Shown here piece by piece: positions 40,951-47,508 of a DNA stretch of 47,508 nucleotides. A program made the position numbers and the translations under genes. Origin of the DNA: Colivivens sp963626085 (GTDB lineage Bacteria > Bacteroidota > Bacteroidia > Bacteroidales > Bacteroidaceae). How positions within the stretch are numbered: the first letter of the stretch is position 1; each line of letters begins with the position of its first letter. The notes under the pieces are model-generated. The model made no database searches, was not told the DNA's origin, and saw nothing but the letters and a program-made list of their open reading frames with translations. The stretch covers positions 1 to 47,508 of the forward strand of contig CAVFVJ010000039.1 of assembly GCA_963626085.1 (NCBI GenBank), in the 5' to 3' direction.

Positions 40951-43077
40951 TTACAGAAACTCACCAATATTGTTCTTATATATATTGCCATAGTTGTTGG
41001 CGTTAAACAGAACCACATGTGAACCCACGGTATTTACAAACAACTTATAGTACAAGTCACGTAAACTAATTCGGGGGTTATTTGACACACAGTCCTGAAA
41101 TGTCATGGTAAACCTGTTTGACATCCAGACATCAAGGTCACAGTTATAGACATCAGCCTTGGAAGACTCATTGGCATTGGCGGCAGTGAACGCAAGCATT
41201 CCCGGCAAACCTTCAATTGCAGTAAAGACACTGCCAGAGTAACACGTCTCGACCATGCACAGCACCTTCCTATAGCATTTCTTCTCATACATAGTACTGA
41301 AAGTCTCTTCAGCCAGTTCACGAGTGAAACCTTTCCGTTCCTCCAACCATTGCAGTTGACCTTTGGACCCGTGTCCACTCCAGAAGATGAACACATTGTC
41401 GTCCTCATCCGCACCTATAACCTGAGTAAGCCTACTGTCACGTTCCCCACACAGGATAGACTTAATGTCCGCAGGAGTTATATCCGATGTGTGATAGTCT
41501 ATTTGGACATCATTGTACACATTGTCCCCTCCTACTCTCACACTCATATACCCAGGAGTGGGATTCTTGGCGTTATTGGCGATATCATCCTCGGCTATCA
41601 GAACTATGTGATCATCGTCATAACCATTTTGCCGCAAGAATTGATACATATACAGGACATCCGCCTGATGTCTGTAATTAGTCCAACCGGATGAGCCAGC
41701 AACCAGGAGTGCCCACTTCTCGTCCAAATCAGGGTAAGTCAAACCGCTCGAATCAACATCCTCAAAATCCTGCATCCGACTGGATTTCCATTGCCAGTTC
41801 GCCAACGAAGACGACGTGTGAGCCGAACCGTTGTTGGAGATATAGTCAAGGATTATATATTTGCCGCCATACACTTGATATGTATAGTATGTACTTGAAA
41901 GGACATTAGTATAGACATCTTTGTCAAAATCCAATTGTCCTGATACACCCCTCAGGTTTGGAGCCTTGCCTACGGAGAGTGCTGAGACATAATCACGCAT
42001 TCCTTCTAGTGTTGGTGAATAGATAAAATCGTCGCGTCCGTCAACAAGAGTCTTTATAGCTTCATTCAACGACAGCATATTCCTGTCATGCTGGATGAAT
42101 GAAGCATAGCCAATCATCATCGCTGCATCATAAATCTGAGACTCGCCTCCGAGCGGAGTCTCATTATATGTCGTTTCGTAGCGAACATCAAAGCCTGTAC
42201 TGGGATCGGAACCGACAGCAACACCCTCCAGTCCTTCAGCCAGTTCTCCCAACATGTCAATCACTTCTGTACCAAAGGCAACATCGGAATAGAGACAACG
42301 TGGAGGAAGAGGGTTACCCATGCAAGACTGTCGATACATAGATTCTTCTATGACACGTATATCTTCCACTGCACTGGGGGCACAAATTACGAAATCAGCA
42401 CCCGACTCTGCTGCACTGGCAGCCGCTTCTTCTATGGAGCTGCCGCCATAATCATAGACTCCCACAGTCTTCATGCCAAGCTCCTCCGCTTGAAAGCCGA
42501 ACCAGTCGACGAAGGTCTTTCCGTACATAGAGTTTCCGTTTGCTATAAGTGCCACACTCTTGCCGCCATAAGAATATGCCAAAGACAATAGAGTCTCGCA
42601 CTGTGAGATGTCCGTTTCTGTCATTGCCCACAAACACCTCGCCGACGAATAGCCTCGAATCAGTTCCTCTGTTGTAGCCGTTGTGAAGAACGGTTTCTTT
42701 ACTACAGAACGGCAGAATTTAGAAGCCATCGTCTTGGCATTGTCGGAATACATGCCTCCTATGACTGCGACAATGTCTTTACGTTGCGCAAGCTTCTCGG
42801 ACAACTCGCCAATGTCTTCCGTTGACTCATCGTACCACTCATATTCCAAACGGATACCTGTCTTCTGTCCGGAAAAAGCTTTTTCCAGATCTTCGGAACA
42901 CTGGTTCAATGTCCTTTTCCAGTGCGTGTCCTGCCCATTCCGCATAGGCAGCACAACCGCTACTTTCTTGGTTGTCCACTGTGTAGTGTCAATATTGTCC
43001 GTTGCATTATCCTTACTACAAGACACGATTGCAAGCACGAGCAATATCATGACATGTGACAAGCTAACGATTCTCAT
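40951..43077 (-). CDS. lipoprotein fusing a type-I periplasmic-binding domain to a C13 (legumain-like) cysteine peptidase
   Basis: A 708-residue lipoprotein (lipobox LAIVSCSK, Cys20). Residues ~36-430 resemble a branched-chain amino-acid-type periplasmic-binding protein: VAVVLPMRNGQDTHW, VAVIGGMYSDNAKTM and VALIANGNSMYGKT. From ~454 the sequence is a C13 peptidase core: WALLVAGSSGWTNYRHQADV, ADEDDNVFIFWSGHGSKG with catalytic His569, and KVLCMVETCYSGSVF with catalytic Cys612, then the LAFTAANANESSKAD segment typical of legumain/GPI8-type enzymes. Both catalytic residues and the preceding hydrophobic strands are intact. It overlaps the BMP-family gene by 14 bases and ends the operon. I know of no described system with this fusion. 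A ligand-gated secreted protease is the obvious hypothesis. Confidence 0.85.
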   Translation of the reverse strand: MRIVSLSHVMILLVLAIVSCSKDNATDNIDTTQWTTKKVAVVLPMRNGQDTHWKRTLNQCSEDLEKAFSGQKTGIRLEYEWYDESTEDIGELSEKLAQRKDIVAVIGGMYSDNAKTMASKFCRSVVKKPFFTTATTEELIRGYSSARCLWAMTETDISQCETLLSLAYSYGGKSVALIANGNSMYGKTFVDWFGFQAEELGMKTVGVYDYGGSSIEEAAASAAESGADFVICAPSAVEDIRVIEESMYRQSCMGNPLPPRCLYSDVAFGTEVIDMLGELAEGLEGVAVGSDPSTGFDVRYETTYNETPLGGESQIYDAAMMIGYASFIQHDRNMLSLNEAIKTLVDGRDDFIYSPTLEGMRDYVSALSVGKAPNLRGVSGQLDFDKDVYTNVLSSTYYTYQVYGGKYIILDYISNNGSAHTSSSLANWQWKSSRMQDFEDVDSSGLTYPDLDEKWALLVAGSSGWTNYRHQADVLYMYQFLRQNGYDDDHIVLIAEDDIANNAKNPTPGYMSVRVGGDNVYNDVQIDYHTSDITPADIKSILCGERDSRLTQVIGADEDDNVFIFWSGHGSKGQLQWLEERKGFTRELAEETFSTMYEKKCYRKVLCMVETCYSGSVFTAIEGLPGMLAFTAANANESSKADVYNCDLDVWMSNRFTMTFQDCVSNNPRISLRDLYYKLFVNTVGSHVVLFNANNYGNIYKNNIGEFL

Positions 43078-44086
43078 ATTCCAACTCTTTTTCTGTAGCC
43101 TTTACCTTTATATCATCCAAATCTATACCATACTCCGCAAGATCGACATGACCCAGCATCCAGTCTGTATAACCATCTTGCAATCCATAGGTTATGCTTT
43201 TAGGAAGTTCTTTGCCTGCCGCCCAATCCTCAAGATATGTACGGAAGACTGAATCAATCCGCTTTACCATACTTCCCAGTATATGTGAGCACAGGTCACT
43301 TTGGTCTACATCAACACCTACAGTATACAGACCTGTAGGATGTTCACGCACATACCTGAACACTCCCATTGCAGATCCTCCAATTATAGGCATTATGAAA
43401 TTGTGATACTTCACCCAATCATACATCTGGGCATAGACCGAGTCTGCCATATCATACCCTGCGTTTGAGTCTGACAAGTAAACCTGTCCCATATCATCCG
43501 ATGAACCTCCAGCATCCACATAGCCATCAGAGAATCCGTCTACAGCTCTTGAGATGACTGTATCATTAGAGTTTGCCATCAGTATAAGTGGGTCAAGAAA
43601 CAGTTTCCCGGCCACAGCTCCTGAAATATAGGAAATGCCGTACAGGGAAATATTGAAGGTGTGTACACCGCCTATATCTATCGTTTCGCTTTCAAACATT
43701 AGAACACTCCTTGACACAGTGTCCAAGGAGTTGTCTGAAAAATCACGGAGCAACATTTCCTTATATGCAGAATTGGCAAGTACAAGAAGCTTGCGCCTGT
43801 CAGAGGAATCTGCTTTCCAGGTGTCCACTATCTTTTCAGCTTCGCTCATGGATGTCGGATTGTAGTAGCTCGTCTTGATTCCAGACAGACGGTCTCCATT
43901 TACGCAGTCAATCAGGCCCTTGTATATAAGGTCATTGTAGCCATTATCCCCCAAAGTCCCAGGACCGAAGAGCACCAATATTTCCTTACAAGATGCCACA
44001 TCGACAGCCTCATCTACAGCATCCGTGCATGCCGAAAAGACATGCACGGAAATGAGAACCATCAAAAGGTTGAGTAGTTTTGTCAT
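43064..44086 (-). CDS. BMP-family (PnrA-like) binding lipoprotein
   Basis: A 340-residue lipoprotein (lipobox VFSACTD, Cys20) of the BMP/PnrA family, periplasmic-binding folds that usually bind nucleosides. Segments are ILVLFGPGTLGDNGYNDLIYKGL (N-terminal lobe), then LYGISYISGAVAGKLF, IMPIIGGSAMGVFRYV and GLYTVGVDVDQSDLCSHILGSMVKRI, which closely mirrors the family's ligand-site GxDxDQ motif. No ABC transporter subunits accompany it, so it may act as a sensor or scaffold. It overlaps the C13-fusion gene by 14 bases, a strong sign that the two work together, and follows the 314-residue lipoprotein gene by 12 bases. Confidence 0.85.
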   Translation of the reverse strand: MTKLLNLLMVLISVHVFSACTDAVDEAVDVASCKEILVLFGPGTLGDNGYNDLIYKGLIDCVNGDRLSGIKTSYYNPTSMSEAEKIVDTWKADSSDRRKLLVLANSAYKEMLLRDFSDNSLDTVSRSVLMFESETIDIGGVHTFNISLYGISYISGAVAGKLFLDPLILMANSNDTVISRAVDGFSDGYVDAGGSSDDMGQVYLSDSNAGYDMADSVYAQMYDWVKYHNFIMPIIGGSAMGVFRYVREHPTGLYTVGVDVDQSDLCSHILGSMVKRIDSVFRTYLEDWAAGKELPKSITYGLQDGYTDWMLGHVDLAEYGIDLDDIKVKATEKELEYENR

Positions 44087-44098
44087 ACAATACAGGAA

Positions 44099-45043
44099 TC
44101 AGTCCTTGACCTCAACTAAACCAAAAGACCTGACCTGAATAAAGTGTTTGTACGGATCATGGTACACTAAATCAAACCAGTCGATATCTCCGTCAGACAA
44201 CCGAATGGCATAAACGCCAATAACAAAAACCATGTATTTCCAATCGTTTATCCAGTAATAGCTGTCCTTATCCAATGTACGCCCCGCTGCACTGAAATAT
44301 TTGACATATGTATTCCAATCGCTTTTTAGAATCTTGGATACAGTCTTCGCCGTGCTGGGAGATGCTAAATTTTTAATATAGTGCATACCCAATACCCACT
44401 CAGTAGCACTTATATATACCATCAGTCCGGACACGCCCGCTTTGGCTTCTCTCACACAAACCCAATATTGCTGGCCTTCATCAAACGTGTCGTGCTTTTC
44501 TAAGTCACCTACACTATACGGAGAGAATGAAGCATTATCTGGCCAAGCAGACGACTTGACAAAAACAACCTTGGAGAAATGTTTGAAAACACCGTCACTG
44601 GCAAAAGTCACTTCTGCGACATTTTTCCCTTCACTCTCAACCGCCTTGAAGTAAACTGTCTCTTTCACGTCTCCTGCTTCATCCTTCAGACTTGCCTGCA
44701 TATTAACCGTTGAAGGAGAGGAGAGTTCCACTTTGGTATCCGGTGAAAGCCAACTCTTGAACATCTCCGCAGCTGCATCAAGGTTTTCCACACCAATTGA
44801 GAGTTCGGTGGTATCGGCTGAATTCAACGGCATTCCGTTCACACGCTGAACCATGACGCCCAACGAGTCAATCTCCACGATATTGTCCTGAAGATATTTC
44901 ACTTGATCATAGGTAGTCACCGAAACCGACTCCTGAACTTTCACATCGTCGTTGTCGTTGTCATCATCAGATGAACATGAATAGATGGATGTCAAACCTA
45001 CTGTCAATGACATCATTAATGCATAGAACTTTGTCTTTCCCAT
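44099..45043 (-). CDS. lipoprotein of unknown function in the C13-peptidase operon
   Basis: A 314-residue lipoprotein (lipobox SIYSCSSDDD, Cys23) with an acidic linker (DDDNDNDD) after the acylated Cys, as in surface-exposed Bacteroidetes lipoproteins. The rest is beta-rich and has no family I recognise. It includes LGVMVQRVNGMPLNSADTTE, EGQQYWVCVREAKAGVSGLM and a final WFDLVYHDPYKHFIQVRSFG. It is the second gene of the operon, 44 bases after the first and 12 bases before the BMP-family gene. A cleavage substrate or ligand-presenting role for the peptidase is speculation. Confidence 0.7.
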   Translation of the reverse strand: MGKTKFYALMMSLTVGLTSIYSCSSDDDNDNDDVKVQESVSVTTYDQVKYLQDNIVEIDSLGVMVQRVNGMPLNSADTTELSIGVENLDAAAEMFKSWLSPDTKVELSSPSTVNMQASLKDEAGDVKETVYFKAVESEGKNVAEVTFASDGVFKHFSKVVFVKSSAWPDNASFSPYSVGDLEKHDTFDEGQQYWVCVREAKAGVSGLMVYISATEWVLGMHYIKNLASPSTAKTVSKILKSDWNTYVKYFSAAGRTLDKDSYYWINDWKYMVFVIGVYAIRLSDGDIDWFDLVYHDPYKHFIQVRSFGLVEVKD

Positions 45044-45087
45044 ATTATTAAATGTTTAGATAATTGATAATTCATATTTCACACACA

Positions 45088-47337
45088 TCAATAGTCGATG
45101 ACAGCCTTCAGTATATCCAAGGTCTTCTGGATGCTACCATCCCCATTGAGATGCTTTACACCGACACCACTGTTGTTCTGCAACTGATTTATGTCAGTTC
45201 CAGCCTTGCACTTCTTGGCGTAACTCTCCAATTCGTTATATTTTGCCTGTAAGTTTGCAGCTGAGATGGTCAAAATCTTTGGCAAGAAACGCTGGCTGAA
45301 GATGAATGTTCGTCCAGCAGACTTAAACGACACATTGACCATAACTACAAAATCAGGCATCTCCGCATTATACAATTTAGTCTCTTTATCGGTAACACTG
45401 TAAGGCAAATATACCTGCGGAGAGATAATGAAATTCTTGCCCTCACTCATCACTTTCTTACCGTAATAGTAGTAGTTTTTGCCAGTCTGTTTCACTACAC
45501 TGCAATTGCCAGTAGTCTCGCCCAATTGTTTCGACATGAAACTGGTGTGCGACAGGTTCAGGTATTTGGTCTTGTTGGACGAGCTTAAAGACTGGTAAAC
45601 ATTCTTAGTCTCACCATCCTTTACAATCTTCACAGTAGGACGTGCCAAACTCATCAACTGCGCATACTTGGCAGTATGCCCACCAGCAACATCAGGATAG
45701 ACTCCATAATTGCAAACGACTTTTACATCTGAGACATCCGGGAAGACATCTGTGTTGATATTCAACTTGATGCTTGTCGGATCGAAGAACGATACCATAC
45801 GCAGATGATAGTCAGCCACACTACTGTTACCATAAGTACCATCATCGTTAACCGTCAGATTAATGCGTCTGGAATCACCCATAATCCGGTCATCAACCAC
45901 ATACACTACAGGGTCATCGGAAAGATTCCACACACCCTGTCCCATATGAGACCCATATTTTGAGAACTCTTTCACAGACATAGTCAGAGGAGTGACACTG
46001 TTCGAAGCCAGACTTGATATGTATCCGGACAAATTTATGTCACCCGTCATACTCATCTCTATCTTGCCAGGCATGGAGTCTATCACTTCTTCCTTGTATT
46101 TGTTTTCCGTCAGATAGTCATAGGCGAAAGCTGCCACATTACATGCCGCACCGATATAGTAACAGTATGTGTCAAGAGGATTTCCTGTCACCTGCTGTTC
46201 GATTGCAGCCAAAGCCGAGTTCTGCACATCGCCAATCACACCACCTGCCATTGACAACATGCTGCTCACGCCACTTGACGCCGATGCCGTTTGTTCCGCA
46301 GAAGAATACTTGCCTGAGATATTGGCTGAAAGAGTTCCGTCCAAAGAAACGCTCTGCTGTAGTTCTGTCTTGCACCAGATACTCATTTCATCCCCTGAAT
46401 TCATCCAACTGTTATTGGTTGGACAATAAGCGGACAAATCCATATCGAAAGCTGTCCAACCCCTAGACAATGCCGTTGACGACATGGCAGTGTAAGGCGA
46501 AAAGAACGACTTGAATGTTACAGGAGTAGACACTCCATCGCCCAAGAGGTTCACTGCAGTTGGCACAGACGTGTGGTTGTTAGGTATTGCATATTGCAGC
46601 GCATGATAGAACGGGTACTTGTTTCTAGTTCCAGAAGAACCCATGTTTACCTCAAAAGAATATTTAGAACCTGTAGTTGAGGCGTTTGTGACATAATGGA
46701 ACACTCTCAGCGTGCCAAGGTAACGGTTATAGAGTGCAAAATAGTTGCAGTCGTCCAACGCCTCGTTGTTGAGGATGCAGAAAGCCACTTCCCACCCGTC
46801 TTTCTTTTTAACATCATGACGGATACTGCTTGGCAGTGTTGTCATGCTCAAGTCTGCCCATGGAAGATTTACTTTTTGGTGTCGTCCGTTTGAGAATATT
46901 ATTATGGAATCCATATTTTCCCAATTGGAGACGAAGTTGTTGTCTGCGGAATTCTCATCGTCAAGAAAGAGGAAAGCCTGATTAAGTGACAATGTCGCTT
47001 TATCATTGTTCTCGGACATCACAATGACTTCCGCAGTATTCATTGTGTTTGGGTCTGACCGCTTGAGCGAGAGGCGCAAAACAGGATGGCCGTCAGCCAT
47101 ACTGTCCACTACAGTAATGGTTGCCCAATCCGGACATGTACCTATTGATTTGACTGGAGACGAAATGCTGTCCAAAATGACAGTCAACTCATCATTGGCA
47201 TTAGGGATGTTAAGCTGGTAATGATAGTTGCCGGGCTGATTCAGCCCCCCCCCGCCATCATCACTACAAGATGACATAGAAAGCCCTACTACTGAAGCTA
47301 CTACTGCCATCGTACCAAGTTGAAACTTTTTCTGCAT
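45088..47337 (-). CDS. large lipoprotein of unknown function, first gene of the C13-peptidase operon, with a G9 tract
   Basis: A 749-residue lipoprotein (lipobox LSMSSCSDD, Cys24). The linker after the Cys is Asp-Asp then four Gly encoded by GGC and nine G (47245-47253). An N-terminal domain (~40-125) is beta-rich and vaguely like BACON-type modules (CPDWATITVVD). A central Ser/Ala/Gly-rich segment (about residues 345-400) ends in a hydrophobic stretch around residues 400-420 (CYYIGAACNVAAFAYDYL) and could be a membrane-active or packing helix. The rest is beta-rich and not recognised. The Met at 47337 is chosen because it starts the signal peptide. A promoter box lies about 100 bases upstream. 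Confidence 0.7.
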   Translation of the reverse strand: MQKKFQLGTMAVVASVVGLSMSSCSDDGGGGLNQPGNYHYQLNIPNANDELTVILDSISSPVKSIGTCPDWATITVVDSMADGHPVLRLSLKRSDPNTMNTAEVIVMSENNDKATLSLNQAFLFLDDENSADNNFVSNWENMDSIIIFSNGRHQKVNLPWADLSMTTLPSSIRHDVKKKDGWEVAFCILNNEALDDCNYFALYNRYLGTLRVFHYVTNASTTGSKYSFEVNMGSSGTRNKYPFYHALQYAIPNNHTSVPTAVNLLGDGVSTPVTFKSFFSPYTAMSSTALSRGWTAFDMDLSAYCPTNNSWMNSGDEMSIWCKTELQQSVSLDGTLSANISGKYSSAEQTASASSGVSSMLSMAGGVIGDVQNSALAAIEQQVTGNPLDTYCYYIGAACNVAAFAYDYLTENKYKEEVIDSMPGKIEMSMTGDINLSGYISSLASNSVTPLTMSVKEFSKYGSHMGQGVWNLSDDPVVYVVDDRIMGDSRRINLTVNDDGTYGNSSVADYHLRMVSFFDPTSIKLNINTDVFPDVSDVKVVCNYGVYPDVAGGHTAKYAQLMSLARPTVKIVKDGETKNVYQSLSSSNKTKYLNLSHTSFMSKQLGETTGNCSVVKQTGKNYYYYGKKVMSEGKNFIISPQVYLPYSVTDKETKLYNAEMPDFVVMVNVSFKSAGRTFIFSQRFLPKILTISAANLQAKYNELESYAKKCKAGTDINQLQNNSGVGVKHLNGDGSIQKTLDILKAVIDY
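47245..47253 (-). repeat. G9 homopolymer after the lipidation site of the first gene of the operon
   Basis: Nine C on the plus strand encode Gly-Gly-Gly at codons 29-31 of the large lipoprotein, directly after its SCSDDG start. The frame is open at nine. A single-base slip would truncate the protein right after acylation, possibly reducing expression of the whole operon through polarity. Confidence 0.8.
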
Positions 47338-47438
47338 AGTTAAAATCATTATTATGGTTATAAAATCAATAGCGATACAAACTGGCAACAAGAAACCTCT
47401 CTGCCCCAACCTCTACAAGCATCCAATCTTGTCTGAAG

Positions 47439-47446
47439 CAAAGGTA
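47439..47446 (-). promoter_or_regulatory. -7 box of the C13-peptidase operon
   Basis: TACCTTTG on the minus strand (47446-47439) matches the -7 consensus; the -33 box is weak. Transcription would start near 47432, a leader of about 95 bases. The window ends 60 bases further on. Confidence 0.55.
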
Positions 47447-47508
47447 CGTAAAATTACTAAAGTTTCCCACACCCCTCTGACGTGCTACAGATATTATAAA
47501 AGCCTCCT

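Noticed and set aside
1..47508. tRNA genes, rRNA, insertion sequences and CRISPR arrays
   Set aside because: Apart from the tRNA-like ends of tmRNA I saw no tRNA, no rRNA, no transposase and no repeat-spacer array.

Overview
The window looks like a chromosome segment of a member of the Bacteroidales, most likely Prevotellaceae. The evidence is internal. At least a dozen promoters match the Bacteroidetes consensus (a -33 TTTG and a -7 TAnnTTTG about 19-20 bases apart) and start codons lack Shine-Dalgarno sequences. The gene content is typical of the group: a UpxY-type antiterminator, the bamD-rpoZ-DUF4293 neighbourhood, many lipoproteins with a Cys after ~20 residues, and a tmRNA tag ending in ALAA.

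Region 1 (1-4.0 kb) is an accessory island. It holds a 198-bp structured repeat duplicated around a GxxExxY-family gene, a PIN-type toxin/antitoxin pair whose toxin carries an in-frame stop, an orphan gene, an HU-like DNA-binding protein with a disordered tail, two very small ORFs, and many copies of short CACAGAT / CACGGAT repeats. Region 2 (4.0-12.7 kb, minus strand) is a capsule/exopolysaccharide operon: upxY, undecaprenyl-phosphate sugar-1-phosphate transferase, Wza, Wzc, CpsB-type phosphatase, UDP-glucuronate 4-epimerase and a sugar-transfer ATP-grasp protein. It reads from a clear promoter with a ~250-nt leader. The upxY gene is broken by a G10 homopolymer and would be restored by loss of one G, which suggests a phase-variable master switch. 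Region 3 (12.9-14.6 kb, plus strand) has an array of short perfect hairpins and two paralogous exported barrel-like proteins. Region 4 (14.7-21.1 kb, minus strand) is a second export operon: HAD hydrolase, Wza, Wzc, a small helicase-associated-domain protein and GlmS. galE is divergent from it.

Region 5 (22.4-32.4 kb, minus strand) is mostly conserved housekeeping: bamD, rpoZ, DUF4293, nitroreductase, DUF2520 protein, KdsC-like phosphatase and Maf, ending at a bidirectional terminator shared with galE. Upstream lie a DUF4369 lipoprotein and a MORN-repeat/YhcH/glgB/DUF6057 operon. tmRNA (ssrA) follows at 32.5-32.9 kb. Region 6 (33.2-38.4 kb) has a polar amino-acid ABC transporter whose substrate-binding domain is fused to the permease in circularly permuted order, its ATPase, a 5'-nucleotidase lipoprotein and class II fructose-bisphosphate aldolase. 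Next is an unusual two-domain alginate-lyase-like / GH28-like polysaccharide-degrading protein (38.5-40.8 kb).

Region 7 (41-47.4 kb, minus strand) is the most unusual part. It is a compact four-gene lipoprotein operon in which a type-I periplasmic-binding domain is fused to a C13 (legumain/caspase-like) cysteine peptidase with His and Cys motifs intact. Its partners are a BMP-family binding lipoprotein and two lipoproteins I do not recognise, and the first gene carries a G9 tract just after its lipidation site. I propose it as a candidate surface or periplasmic ligand-sensing protease system, possibly phase-variable. All functions are inferred from sequence alone.
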